Below are positions 40,966-49,868 of a DNA stretch of 51,200 nucleotides, in pieces (positions within the stretch are counted from its first letter, which is position 1; every line of letters starts with the position of its first letter). The notes beneath the pieces were generated by a model, which saw nothing but the letters and a program-made list of their open reading frames with translations, searched no databases and was not told the DNA's origin. The position numbers and the translations under genes were made by a program. This DNA is from Candidatus Saccharibacteria bacterium UBA1949 (GTDB taxonomy: Bacteria; Patescibacteriota; Saccharimonadia; Saccharimonadales; Saccharimonadaceae). The stretch is taken from the NCBI GenBank assembly GCA_002336735.1, contig DDER01000011.1, positions 186 through 51,385 on the forward strand, written 5' to 3'.

Positions 40966-41301
40966 ATGTCAAAAGGTAAATTCGCTCTTGGTGCAATCTT
41001 TGGAGGCCTAGCTGGCCTCGTAGCTGGCCTACTCACTGCGCCAAAATCTGGCAAAGAAACTCGCGCAGATATCAAACTAAAAGCTCAAGATGCCAAAGAA
41101 GAGGCAGAGCGACGTGCCGTCGAAGTCAAAAAACAAGCTCTTGATACTGTCGATGAGGCCAAAGTTCAGGCAGACCGCCTGGTCAAAGAAGCTCGCACTT
41201 CAATCGAAGAATACAAATCTCGCGGCGAACGCGCCTTTACTGCCGCCAAAAAAGAGGCCACGACCGCTCACACTGACTCCAAAAAGAGAACCAATTCTTA
41301 G
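40966..41301 (+). CDS. YtxH-domain protein
   Basis: A 111-residue protein. The N-terminal KFALGAIFGGLAGLVAGLLTAPKSGKETR is the YtxH signature: a short Gly-rich membrane segment followed by APKSGKE. A long Lys/Glu/Ala coiled coil follows. Family members are linked to general stress in Bacillus. An AAGGAGG Shine-Dalgarno site lies 9 nt before the ATG, and a T-tailed terminator follows the gene. Confidence 0.85.
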   Translation: MSKGKFALGAIFGGLAGLVAGLLTAPKSGKETRADIKLKAQDAKEEAERRAVEVKKQALDTVDEAKVQADRLVKEARTSIEEYKSRGERAFTAAKKEATTAHTDSKKRTNS

Positions 41302-41322
41302 CCCGCCAAATATTGTATAGAG

Positions 41323-41355
41323 ACACATCGTTCATCTTGAGCGGTGTGTTTTTTT
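41323..41355 (+). terminator. intrinsic terminator
   Basis: ACACATCG (41323-41330) pairs with CGGTGTGT (41342-41349, one G-U), with an 11-nt loop and then a run of seven T. Confidence 0.85.
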
Positions 41356-41483
41356 ATATTTTTCACGATACGACTTTTTTTGTTAAGCTCAGCATACTAT
41401 GTGCCTATTCTCTAACGGTTCCTGCGCGTTGATTCAGTAGCAGGTGGTATCTTCCAGCGCTTGCGTCTATGCTCTCGATCCAC

Positions 41484-41512
41484 TTGTACACGCCGAGACC
41501 AGACACTATAAT
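41484..41512 (+). promoter_or_regulatory. zwf promoter
   Basis: TTGTAC (41484-41489) and TATAAT (41507-41512) are exactly 17 nt apart. The leader is only about 7 nt, so this is nearly leaderless. Confidence 0.7.
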
Positions 41513-41526
41513 AAATAAACGCTACT

Positions 41527-42807
41527 ATGAAAACAAAGTTAGTGATTTTTGGCATATCGGGAGATCTCGGACGGCATAAATTGCTTCCTGCACTCGAACA
41601 CATCGTGGCGGCTGGGTATGGCGATGACGTGGAGATTATTGGTGTTTCGCGTCATAATATCGGGGTATCGCAGTTAGTGAGGGTGGCGAGTAATCTCATC
41701 GAACGTACTCGCATATTTATGATGAACCTAGCTGATCCAGCTGAATACGGTCGATTACGCGAGCATATCAATCTGCGCCCAGAAGAGCAAGTTATTGTCT
41801 ATTTATCCGTGCCGCCGTCAGCTTCGGCGCAGATTGCAGAGTATATGGGTCGAGCTGGGATCAATACACCGAATGTTAAAATGTTATTTGAAAAACCATT
41901 TGGTGTTGACTTGGTATCGGCCGAGGAAGTGATAGAACAAATCGCACAGTACTATGATGAACAACAAATCTATCGCGTCGATCATTACCTCGCCAAAGAG
42001 ATGGCTCAAAACATCATCACATTTCGTTCAAGCAATGCACTCTTCAGTCATATTTGGCACCGACATGTTATACAGTCAGTCCATATCGTAGCAAGCGAGA
42101 CGATCGGTATCGAAGGTAGGGCGCAATTTTACGAACAAACCGGTGCGCTGCGAGACATCGTGCAAGGACACTTACTGCAACTTCTGGCGCTGGTACTGCT
42201 CGATATTCCGGCTGAATTTGACTGGCAGGATCTGCCGCGACTGCGCTACGAAGCGCTGGCTCAACTGAGGCCGGCCGATCCGGCGCTCTGCGTACGAGGA
42301 CAGTATGATACGTATCGCGCTGAAGTGAATAATCCCAAATCTGACACAGAAACATATGTCTCTCTCCAGCTCGAGTCACGCGATGAGCGATGGAAAAATA
42401 TTCCGCTCACTCTCACTACCGGTAAAGCGCTCAAGACTCGCACGACTGAAATCCATGTTTGTCTGCGCAAAGCCCATACTGCGCAGTGCGACGAAATAAT
42501 CTTTCATATTCAGCCCGACGAAGGTATCAGCATACAGCTTTACACCAAGAGGCCCGGCTATAGTAGTGAGCTCGAGCCGAGACGACTCAGTTTTCGTTAC
42601 GAACCAGACGAACGTTTACCGGACGCGTATGAGCAGGTGCTCGTCGACGCAATCTATGGCAAGAAGAATTTGTTCACTGAGAGCAATGAAGTGCTCGCAA
42701 GCTGGCGAATATTACAGCCGATTCTTGATGCATGGTCATTTGGCAAAGGGCCGCTTTATACGTATGCAGCCGGCACATCGCATCTTGCTATCGGGCCCAA
42801 ACCATGA
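41527..42807 (+). CDS. zwf: glucose-6-phosphate 1-dehydrogenase
   Basis: A 426-residue enzyme oxidising glucose 6-phosphate with NAD(P)+, the entry to the oxidative pentose-phosphate pathway. The nucleotide motif is FGISGDLGRHKL (residues 8-19), and the substrate site is RVDHYLAKE (150-158). It is about 60 residues shorter than typical bacterial Zwf (480-500), with most of the loss in the C-terminal half. No pgl or gnd is in the window. It is followed after 12 nt by a DUF5665 gene. Confidence 0.92.
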   Translation: MKTKLVIFGISGDLGRHKLLPALEHIVAAGYGDDVEIIGVSRHNIGVSQLVRVASNLIERTRIFMMNLADPAEYGRLREHINLRPEEQVIVYLSVPPSASAQIAEYMGRAGINTPNVKMLFEKPFGVDLVSAEEVIEQIAQYYDEQQIYRVDHYLAKEMAQNIITFRSSNALFSHIWHRHVIQSVHIVASETIGIEGRAQFYEQTGALRDIVQGHLLQLLALVLLDIPAEFDWQDLPRLRYEALAQLRPADPALCVRGQYDTYRAEVNNPKSDTETYVSLQLESRDERWKNIPLTLTTGKALKTRTTEIHVCLRKAHTAQCDEIIFHIQPDEGISIQLYTKRPGYSSELEPRRLSFRYEPDERLPDAYEQVLVDAIYGKKNLFTESNEVLASWRILQPILDAWSFGKGPLYTYAAGTSHLAIGPKP

Positions 42808-42819
42808 CAGACTAAATAT

Positions 42820-43095
42820 ATGAAAAAAACTATTACAAAAATTCATGACGATAATGAACGAGGCGCTCGCGAGTCAGTGCTTGAAGATTTATTTAACGAT
42901 TTCAATCGTAGGCGGTATCAAGTCTACAAAATGAACTTCATCAGAGGGATGTTCTTTGGATTCGGAAGTGTGCTTGGTGGTACGTTGCTGGTTGGCCTAG
43001 TGGTATGGCTGCTTGGTGGCATTGGTGCTTTGGTGCCAGCCTTGGCGGACTTTATCAACAGCATTATTGATGTTATGAATAACACAACTCGCTAG
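42820..43095 (+). CDS. DUF5665 membrane protein
   Basis: A 91-residue protein matching my memory of the DUF5665 family: LEDLFNDFNRRRYQVYKMNFIRG followed by one long hydrophobic segment (FFGFGSVLGGTLLVGLVVWLLGG). The function is unknown. It may be cotranscribed with zwf, 12 nt upstream. The N-terminus is charged and cytoplasmic. Confidence 0.75.
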   Translation: MKKTITKIHDDNERGARESVLEDLFNDFNRRRYQVYKMNFIRGMFFGFGSVLGGTLLVGLVVWLLGGIGALVPALADFINSIIDVMNNTTR

Positions 43096-43120
43096 AGCGT
43101 GCGAATACCCGTTCCGATGC

Positions 43121-43126
43121 TATAAT
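43121..43126 (+). promoter_or_regulatory. -10 box TATAAT of dnaE
   Basis: TATAAT ends 11 nt before ATG 43138. Confidence 0.5.
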
Positions 43127-43137
43127 AGAAGATAGTT

Positions 43138-46100
43138 ATGGAGGGTAAAACCAAACAATCTGCCGTGCCAGGTTCGGTATTAACACCGAGCGATTTTGTC
43201 CATTTACACAATCATACACATCATAGTTTGCTTGATGGCCTCACCAAGATGGATGAGCTCGTCGCAAAAGTAAAAGAATATGGTATGGTCGGGGCTGCGG
43301 TCACTGACCATGGTACGATGAGCGGCATTATCGAGTTTTACAAGGCCGCCAGCGCTGAAGGTATCAAGCCAATTCTCGGTATCGAAGCCTATATCGCTGC
43401 ACGTTCTCGACATGATCGCGATCCAGCTAAAGACAAACAGCGATACCATCTTACGTTGCTGGCTATGAGTAATAGGGGCTATCAAAACCTGATGCAATTG
43501 TCGACTATTGCAAATCTCGAGGGAGTCTACTATAAGCCGCGGATGGATCATGAGATTCTTGAGAGATACAACGATGACATAATCGTGCTAAGTGGTTGTA
43601 TGGGCGGTGAGTTGGGCGAATTAATGCGCAATGATGACTATGATGGAGCGATCACGGTTGCCAAATGGTACAAATCAATATTTGGTGACCGATATTACCT
43701 AGAACTACAAGATCATGGACATCCGGAGGCGCCGAGCCATTCGGCCGAGCAGTTCAAAGTCAATCAAGCACTTATTAGACTATCTGACGAGCTGGATATT
43801 CCAATGGTCGTGACATGTGATGGTCATTATCTCACACATGCCGACCAAGACGCTCACGAAATTCTCCTGTGTGTCGGCACCGGAGCGTATCTTTCTGATG
43901 AAAAGCGCATGAGCCTCAAAGATTATGAGTTACACCTGACGGATCCAGCCGAAATTATTAGACGTTGGGGCAAGGAGCGCCCAGACGTCGTCGCCAATAC
44001 TCGTGCAATTGCTGATAGATGTGATGTCCAGATCGAGCTGGGCAATATCCTCATACCGAAATACCCAGTCCCAAAGGGTGAGACCGAAAAATCTTACCTA
44101 GATAACTTAGTCTATCGTGGTTTAGCGGTGCGATATGAAGCGAAAGATCCTGAAGAAGTAGCTGCTTTGTCGATGAGTGATATCAAGCCGCTGCTATCGC
44201 AAAAGGTCAACGACCGCGTGGATATGGAGTTTGAAGTCGTCAACCGTATGGGGTATAACGGCTATTTTTTGATCGTTCAAGATTTTATCAACTGGGGCAA
44301 ATCCGAAGGTATCGTGTTTGGGCCAGGCCGCGGTTCGGCGGCAGGATCTATCATCGCTTATGCGCTCAATATTACCGATCTTGACCCTCTCAAATATGAT
44401 TTGCTATTTGAGCGATTTCTCAATCCTGATCGAATCTCTATGCCTGATATCGACATCGATATACAGGATACGCGTCGTGACGAAGTGATCCAATACTGTG
44501 CCAAAAAATATGGCGAATCGCGCGTTGCCAATATCGTGACATTTGGTCGGATGGCGGCACGGGCGGCAGTACGCGATGTTGCTCGGGTACTGCAAGTCCC
44601 CTACGCCGAAGCTGATCGTTTAAGCAAAATGATTCCGCCGCCAGTCCAGGGCCGGCATATTCCACTCTCCAAAAGTATCGTCGACGACCATGATCTCAAG
44701 CACGAATACGAGACCAATCCGACCGCCAAAGAAGTCTTCGACTATGCAATTCGGCTCGAAGGTACCATTCGCTCGCACGGAGTTCATGCGGCGGGGGTGG
44801 TGATCGCACCAGACGATATTGTCAAATACGTACCACTCGAAATGGCTCAAAAAGGTGTCGTTGCGACTCAATACCCGATGGGGCCAGTCGAAGATCTCGG
44901 TCTGCTCAAGATGGACTTTCTAGGGCTATCCAACCTTACGATTATCAACAATGCCATGCGTATCATTCGCAAAGTCTATGGTGTAGAAATTAACCTTTCG
45001 ACCCTGCCCCTCGAAGATGAAAAAACATTTGAACTCCTGCAACGCGGTGATACGACAGGCGTGTTCCAGCTCGAGTCGGCAGGAATGAAGCGCTATCTCA
45101 AAAGTCTCAAACCAACTCATTTCGAGGACATTATCGCTATGTGTGCCTTATACCGGCCTGGGCCGCTTGGCGCAGGGCTGACGGATAGTTTTGTGAAACG
45201 CAAAAACGGCCTTGAACCTGTCAGCTACGAACATGAGCTGACGCGATCTGCTCTCGAAACCACGTATGGAGTGATTGTATACCAAGAACAGGTGATGCAG
45301 ATGAGCAAAGAAATGTCAGGTTTTACTGCAGGTGAAGCCGATACGCTTCGTAAAGGCATCGGCAAAAAAATTCCTGAGGTACTCAAAAAAATGGGCAATC
45401 AATTTATTGAAGGTGCCGTAAAAAATGGTGTTCCTCGTGATGTCGTCGAAAAGATTTGGCATGATATTTTAGGATTTGCCGACTATGCATTCAATAAGTC
45501 ACACTCCGCGTGTTATGGGTTGATAGCCTACTGGACTGCCTACCTGAAAGCTCACTACCCAGATGCGTTTATGGCGGCGTTAATGACAAGCGACGCAGAC
45601 GATACTGATCGACTGGCGATTGAAATAACCGAATGCAAATACCAAGGAATGACCGTGCTGAGTCCTGATGTCAACGAATCATTTGTCGAATTTGCGGTTG
45701 TTCCGGGCAAAAAACAAATTCGATTCGGGCTTTTTGCGGTGAAGGGTGTTGGCGTGGGTGCAGTAGAAGAAATCCTACGCGCTCGCGAGGACGGCAAATT
45801 CACAAGTATCGAAGATTTTGCCAAACGCGTCAGCACCCAAAAAGTTAACAAACGCGTCTACGAATCGCTTATCAAATCTGGTGGATTTGATAGTCTCGGT
45901 GATCGCTCGGACCTATTATTTAATCTTGAAAATATCTTAGCATTTGCCTCAAAGTTGCAAAAAGAAGCACTGAGTGGACAGACTGACCTATTCGGTAATC
46001 TAGGCGGCATGGATACGATGCACCCGACGATGACACTACAATCCGCTCCAGTCAGATATACCGAAAAAGAACAATTAGCCTGGGAACGAGAACTACTTGG

Positions 46101-46824
46101 ACTCTATATCAGCGCCCATCCGCTTGATAACTATGATGCATTTTTCGAGGAGCAGACGATGGCGCTTCGGAATATATCGCAACATATCGATGGTCAGAGC
46201 GTGACGGTGGGCGGTATTGTCTCGACGATTCGGACGATTGTGACGCGCGCCGGTACCAAAATGGCGTTTGTCGGTATCGAAGACAAAACGGGTGAATCTG
46301 AAGTGATTCTATTCCCAAAAACATATGAGCAGGTTTCGGCGATTCTGGTACAAGATGTCGTCATCAAAATCACTGGCCGCGTGAACGCAAGAGATCGCGA
46401 CGGTAATATCACGAGCGAAGCCAAGGTTAATGCCGAAGACGTGAGTGTAATTACCGAGCAAGAACTACGCGAATACGAATCAACGGGGCGCAAGATGAGT
46501 GCGCCTACAGGACAGGCTAAGGTTTACCGACGCAAAAATACAGTCGCGCAGGCGCCAAAATCAGTCGCTACGCCAGCCACCGAGTACACCGTATCTGACG
46601 AGGCCTCTCGCACGCTCTATGTTCGTATCACCGATCCTGATGACCACGACACACTACTTGCGCTCAAAAAAGAATGTACCAAACATCCAGGCGAAACCAC
46701 TATCATCATAGTGCTCGGCGACAACAAATCCGCCATTCGCCTGCCATTTCGCGTCGACGCAAATAAAGAGTTGTTATCGACATTGACAAATCTTTTGACA
46801 GAAGAAGCTGTCGTAATCAAATAG
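43138..46824 (+). CDS. dnaE: DNA polymerase III alpha subunit
   Basis: The 1228-residue replicative polymerase. The N-terminal PHP domain starts FVHLHNHTHHSLLDGL and includes VTDHGTM. In the C-family palm, PDIDIDIQD has catalytic Asp at 437 and 439, with the third in KMDFLGL (about 592). FNKSHSACYGLIAYWTAYLK, a helix-hairpin-helix region, and an OB fold (about 1020-1095, VTVGGIVSTIRTIVTRAG) follow. The last 8 bases overlap the convergent methyltransferase gene. Confidence 0.96.
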   Translation: MEGKTKQSAVPGSVLTPSDFVHLHNHTHHSLLDGLTKMDELVAKVKEYGMVGAAVTDHGTMSGIIEFYKAASAEGIKPILGIEAYIAARSRHDRDPAKDKQRYHLTLLAMSNRGYQNLMQLSTIANLEGVYYKPRMDHEILERYNDDIIVLSGCMGGELGELMRNDDYDGAITVAKWYKSIFGDRYYLELQDHGHPEAPSHSAEQFKVNQALIRLSDELDIPMVVTCDGHYLTHADQDAHEILLCVGTGAYLSDEKRMSLKDYELHLTDPAEIIRRWGKERPDVVANTRAIADRCDVQIELGNILIPKYPVPKGETEKSYLDNLVYRGLAVRYEAKDPEEVAALSMSDIKPLLSQKVNDRVDMEFEVVNRMGYNGYFLIVQDFINWGKSEGIVFGPGRGSAAGSIIAYALNITDLDPLKYDLLFERFLNPDRISMPDIDIDIQDTRRDEVIQYCAKKYGESRVANIVTFGRMAARAAVRDVARVLQVPYAEADRLSKMIPPPVQGRHIPLSKSIVDDHDLKHEYETNPTAKEVFDYAIRLEGTIRSHGVHAAGVVIAPDDIVKYVPLEMAQKGVVATQYPMGPVEDLGLLKMDFLGLSNLTIINNAMRIIRKVYGVEINLSTLPLEDEKTFELLQRGDTTGVFQLESAGMKRYLKSLKPTHFEDIIAMCALYRPGPLGAGLTDSFVKRKNGLEPVSYEHELTRSALETTYGVIVYQEQVMQMSKEMSGFTAGEADTLRKGIGKKIPEVLKKMGNQFIEGAVKNGVPRDVVEKIWHDILGFADYAFNKSHSACYGLIAYWTAYLKAHYPDAFMAALMTSDADDTDRLAIEITECKYQGMTVLSPDVNESFVEFAVVPGKKQIRFGLFAVKGVGVGAVEEILRAREDGKFTSIEDFAKRVSTQKVNKRVYESLIKSGGFDSLGDRSDLLFNLENILAFASKLQKEALSGQTDLFGNLGGMDTMHPTMTLQSAPVRYTEKEQLAWERELLGLYISAHPLDNYDAFFEEQTMALRNISQHIDGQSVTVGGIVSTIRTIVTRAGTKMAFVGIEDKTGESEVILFPKTYEQVSAILVQDVVIKITGRVNARDRDGNITSEAKVNAEDVSVITEQELREYESTGRKMSAPTGQAKVYRRKNTVAQAPKSVATPATEYTVSDEASRTLYVRITDPDDHDTLLALKKECTKHPGETTIIIVLGDNKSAIRLPFRVDANKELLSTLTNLLTEEAVVIK

Positions 46825-47302
46825 TAAGCGCATACAGTGCGATACCGGTCGCGACGGAGACATTGAATGATTCTTTGTGGCCATGCATGGGGATCTCGAC
46901 AATGGTGCCACATGCCTCTAAAAGTTCGGGTGTGATACCCTGGACTTCTTCGCCGAGCAGCAATGCGATTTTGTCTGACGGCGCGTAGTCACGCAGGTTG
47001 ATTGACCGCTCATGCTGCTCGAGCGCTACTATCTCATAACCCGCTAGATCTGGTGTGCCCAATACTAGCGTCTCATGATATTCATAGGGCACCATAGTCT
47101 CGGCACCGAGGGCGGTTTTGTGGATCTGTGCAGTGATCTTATCACGAATATGGGGCAGACGCGTGTCGCTAGGCAGAGCAGGATATGGTGTATAGCCGCT
47201 GAGGATGAGTTTGGCCACTCCGAATCCTTCACAGGTACGAAAAATACTGCCGACATTGTGCGTTGAACGAATGTTGTGGGCGATGACGATGATATCGCGC
47301 AT
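46817..47302 (-). CDS. SpoU/TrmH-family RNA 2'-O-methyltransferase
   Basis: A 161-residue minimal SPOUT methyltransferase. Motif 1 is NIRSTHNVGSIFRTCEGFG, motif 2 is LLLGEEVQGI, and motif 3 is IEIPMHGHKESFNVSVATGIALY, which together form the SAM-binding knot. The absence of an extra N-terminal RNA-binding domain makes the target (tRNA or rRNA) undecidable. It overlaps the dnaE end by 8 nt and has a leaderless-type -10 box. Confidence 0.9.
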   Translation of the reverse strand: MRDIIVIAHNIRSTHNVGSIFRTCEGFGVAKLILSGYTPYPALPSDTRLPHIRDKITAQIHKTALGAETMVPYEYHETLVLGTPDLAGYEIVALEQHERSINLRDYAPSDKIALLLGEEVQGITPELLEACGTIVEIPMHGHKESFNVSVATGIALYALTI

Positions 47303-47309
47303 AAAATGT

Positions 47310-47315
47310 ATTGTA
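47310..47315 (-). promoter_or_regulatory. -10 box TACAAT (leaderless, SpoU gene)
   Basis: On the minus strand TACAAT ends 7 nt before the ATG at 47302. Confidence 0.5.
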
Positions 47316-47325
47316 TCAGGCTTTA

Positions 47326-47444
47326 GTAGTCGGTGCGAGTATGTATCATCCCTCTGTTTTCTCCCCTACGCGCCTAGAGACAAGTCTCTAGGGCTGCAGT
47401 CGCTTTACGAAAACTACGGGACAATACATACTCGCCCCGACTAC
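47326..47444. repeat. 119-nt long hairpin / inverted repeat with inner stems
   Basis: The 21-nt arms (47326-47346 and 47424-47444) match at 20 of 21 positions. Further pairing continues inward: TCCC/GGGA, GTTTTC/GAAAAC (47356-47361 with 47409-47414), GCG/CGC, and a perfect apical CTAGAGAC/GTCTCTAG (47374-47391). It fills the gap between two divergent genes. It could be a structured RNA, a small non-autonomous repeat, or a cruciform acting on both promoters. No known family is recognised. Confidence 0.7.
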
Positions 47445-47464
47445 CCTAACCACAACCGATTTGA

Positions 47465-47470
47465 TACACT
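47465..47470 (+). promoter_or_regulatory. -10 box TACACT of the PilB-like gene
   Basis: TACACT ends 6 nt before ATG 47477 and abuts an earlier in-frame ATG at 47471, favouring 47477 with a leaderless mRNA. Confidence 0.45.
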
Positions 47471-47476
47471 ATGAGT

Positions 47477-49099
47477 ATGGATGAAGACACAATACAGGAT
47501 CGGCGGCGCGAGCACGAAGAAGAGACCGTCAAACAACGCGCGGCGATTCTGGGGTTTCCCTACCTAGACATGCGGCAGCTTGAGGCCACGACACCTCTTA
47601 TTGCTACGCTCATGTCGATCGACGAGATGTATCGTGCACACATTGTGCCATTGTACGAGGGGGGCGGCGAGAAGCCATTTGAATTTGGCGCTACGCCCCT
47701 GACACCACAGTCACTCATTCAGGCCATGCGACAGGACTATACTGAGCGCGGGCATTTGATCAAGTTTTTTCTGATTAGTGAAAGTGCGTACAAGGCCATG
47801 ATGCTTCGATTTGATCCGCCCAAGAGAATAGTGCATGATGATATCGAAATTGCACGTGAAGGCGATAGCGAGACAATCGCCGCAGTCAGCCAAACACTCG
47901 AAAAAGTTAGCAGCGAAGAAGTGTTTGATTTTTTGATTGACCAAGCCGATAAATTGGGTGCGAGTGATATCCACCTCGAAAATGAGCGCGACAACATACG
48001 GATTCGTATGCGCATCGACGGTGCGCTACACCCTGTGGCTCATTTGTCACGAGATCGATATCGAGTCATCATGGGCGAACTCGGTAGTCGCGCTAATATA
48101 TCTGCGGCAGCTCAGGAATCCCAATCTGGTCATATGCAAAAAGACATCACACGAGACAACTCGACGCACTTGCTTAATATTCGTGTCGAGACAGTGCCGA
48201 CGATGTATGGCCAAGATGCCGTGCTGCGTTTGTTTAATTTTGACGAGTCGATGCTCAATCTCGACTTGCTTGGGATTCCGGATGAGCAGCGCAAGCAAAT
48301 CGACGAGATCATTCATCATCCGCGTGGCTTGGTGCTGATGGTCGGCCCGACTGGTTCGGGCAAATCGACGACGCTGTATAGTATCCTCAATGCGCTCAAT
48401 ACGCTCGACCGCAAACTGATTACACTCGAAGACCCGATCGAATACGGCATCAGCGGCATCGCCCAGATTCCGATCAATTCGACGGCGGGTCAGACATTTG
48501 GCGATGGACTGCGGAGTGTGTTGCGTCTGGATCCCGATGTTGTCATGGTCGGTGAGATTCGCGATCAAGATACTGCCAAAACAGCTATCCAAGCGTCGAT
48601 CACTGGACACCTGGTGTTGTCGAGTTTTCATGCCAATTCTACTAGCGCGGCTTTTAGCCGTATGATCGACCTGATCGGTGTCAACCCGATATTTAGCACA
48701 GCGATCCGCCTGCTGATTGCGCAGCGACTGGTGCGTCGACTATGGGACGATAGTAAAGAGCCTTACGACCCGGACGAAGCGACCAAATCATATGTGCGCT
48801 CTGTACTTCAGAATTTGCCCGAGCATATTGAGCGACCAAACCTTGATACATTCAAGCTTTACCGACCCGTACCGACCGACGACGTGCCGTTTGGCTACAA
48901 GGGTCGCATCGTGTTGATGGAGATGATGGTCATCAACGATGCTATATCAGAGTTTTTGCGCGGCGGAGTGGCTGATGCGCAGACTGACAAAATCGAATCG
49001 ACTGCTCGTGCTAGCGGTATGCTGACGCTTGAACAAGTTGGCGTCCTCGCGGCCCTACGCGGCGAGACGACGCTCGAAGAAATAGCCAGAGTGATATAG
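47477..49099 (+). CDS. GspE/PilB-type secretion or pilus assembly ATPase
   Basis: A 540-residue type II secretion/type IV pilus-family ATPase. A variable N-terminal domain (1-135) precedes KLGASDIHLEN, Walker A GPTGSGKSTT (290-299), the Asp box DPIEYGISGIAQ, Walker B region DPDVVMVGEIRDQDTA and the His box HLVLSSFHANS. The tetracysteine zinc motif common in GspE and PilB is absent: the region before GYKGR reads PTDDVPF. It probably powers type IV pilus extension. No other pilus gene is in the window. Confidence 0.9.
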   Translation: MDEDTIQDRRREHEEETVKQRAAILGFPYLDMRQLEATTPLIATLMSIDEMYRAHIVPLYEGGGEKPFEFGATPLTPQSLIQAMRQDYTERGHLIKFFLISESAYKAMMLRFDPPKRIVHDDIEIAREGDSETIAAVSQTLEKVSSEEVFDFLIDQADKLGASDIHLENERDNIRIRMRIDGALHPVAHLSRDRYRVIMGELGSRANISAAAQESQSGHMQKDITRDNSTHLLNIRVETVPTMYGQDAVLRLFNFDESMLNLDLLGIPDEQRKQIDEIIHHPRGLVLMVGPTGSGKSTTLYSILNALNTLDRKLITLEDPIEYGISGIAQIPINSTAGQTFGDGLRSVLRLDPDVVMVGEIRDQDTAKTAIQASITGHLVLSSFHANSTSAAFSRMIDLIGVNPIFSTAIRLLIAQRLVRRLWDDSKEPYDPDEATKSYVRSVLQNLPEHIERPNLDTFKLYRPVPTDDVPFGYKGRIVLMEMMVINDAISEFLRGGVADAQTDKIESTARASGMLTLEQVGVLAALRGETTLEEIARVI

Positions 49100-49108
49100 G
49101 ATAACACG

Positions 49109-49342
49109 ATGCCAGGTGAACTAATGCCCCATACGTCGCAGCCAGAACGTCCGGCCACAGAAGAGCCACAGATACATGACGCCGAAGTACTCGATCCTCA
49201 TGATCCTGCGCTCGCCACACCGCTTGATCGTACCCTCAAGCCACTAGTTGATACTGCAAAAGTGCGAGGCGTGTATAGTGTAGCCGAATATCAGATCCCT
49301 AAGTCGGGCAAACACGGCAAGCATATTGATACGCAGCTCTAG
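49109..49342 (+). CDS. small polar, disordered protein, unknown
   Basis: A 77-residue Pro/Asp/Glu/His-rich protein with no membrane segment and a more ordered C-terminal end (TAKVRGVYSVAEYQIPKSGKHGKH). It starts 9 nt after the PilB-like gene and is probably in the same transcript. No family is recognised and the Shine-Dalgarno site is weak, so it could be a chance frame. Confidence 0.4.
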   Translation: MPGELMPHTSQPERPATEEPQIHDAEVLDPHDPALATPLDRTLKPLVDTAKVRGVYSVAEYQIPKSGKHGKHIDTQL

Positions 49343-49384
49343 CAACTGGTTCACAGATGACGACTATTGACTAAATAGACTTAG

Positions 49385-49390
49385 TATAAT
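49385..49390 (+). promoter_or_regulatory. -10 box TATAAT of the 49472 gene
   Basis: TATAAT is clear, but the upstream TTGACT (49367-49372) is only 12 nt away. With TTGACT the well-spaced -10 would be TATCGT (49390-49395). Confidence 0.4.
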
Positions 49391-49404
49391 ATCGTAAACA
49401 TTGA

Positions 49405-49452
49405 TAGCCGTACCGTGCGGCTAGTTCGGTCTAGGGAGACCGCGAACCTTTT
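49405..49452 (+). promoter_or_regulatory. two-hairpin 5' leader, possible attenuator
   Basis: Hairpin 1 is TAGCCG/CGGCTA (49405-49410 with 49418-49423). Hairpin 2 follows directly: GTTCG-GTCT pairs with AGAC-CG-CGAAC (49424-49447, 2-nt bulge, loop AGGG) and is followed by CTTTT. The second resembles a terminator placed 20 nt before the start of the next gene. No known riboswitch class is recognised. Confidence 0.45.
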
Positions 49453-49471
49453 ATGAGAGTGAGGCAGAGCT

Positions 49472-49798
49472 ATGATTATTATCACTAATAAAGAGATTCA
49501 GCGTGCTCGTGAAGAAGACGTGCAAGTTGCTTTTGACAGTAACTGCAAGGCAAAGCCCGATGACAAGACTATAGTCATCAGTCAAGAGCACTTGCTTATT
49601 CGAGGTGATTTTGGCGATAAGTTAAGCTATGAAGTCTTCGTGACCTATGCCTGCTACGTTGGTACATCGTGCATCGGCACGGAGATGGTGAAGATCCAGA
49701 CCGTTCCCGGTTTCTTTGGTATCAAGCCGCGACCGACATGGTTTGGCCAGTTCCGTCGACGGCGTGCGTTCAGGCGTGCGCTCAAAGCCCTGAGCTAA
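49472..49798 (+). CDS. 108-aa unknown protein behind the structured leader
   Basis: A cytoplasmic, mostly beta-rich protein that opens MIIITNKEIQRAREEDVQVAF and ends in a very basic Arg-rich helix (FGQFRRRRAFRRALKALS), which could bind nucleic acid. Three cysteines lie in the middle. No family is recognised. A GTGAGG-type Shine-Dalgarno site about 8 nt upstream supports ATG 49472. Its leader has two hairpins and a possible attenuator, and a bidirectional terminator follows. Confidence 0.6.
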   Translation: MIIITNKEIQRAREEDVQVAFDSNCKAKPDDKTIVISQEHLLIRGDFGDKLSYEVFVTYACYVGTSCIGTEMVKIQTVPGFFGIKPRPTWFGQFRRRRAFRRALKALS

Positions 49799-49819
49799 CC
49801 CTCCTCCTTTGTTTGACCT

Positions 49820-49868
49820 GCGCATATTGAGGCGAAGTACTTCGATATGCGCGGGTGCTTATTTTTTT
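49820..49868. terminator. bidirectional terminator
   Basis: GCGCATAT (49820-49827) pairs with ATATGCGC (49845-49852), with an inner palindrome CGAAGTACTTCG and a run of seven T at 49862-49868, between convergent genes. Confidence 0.8.

Noticed and set aside
41399..41440. 13-codon ORF after a CATACT box upstream of zwf, possible leader peptide
   Set aside because: The start codon is too close to the -10 box, there is no attenuator pairing, and zwf has its own well-spaced promoter.
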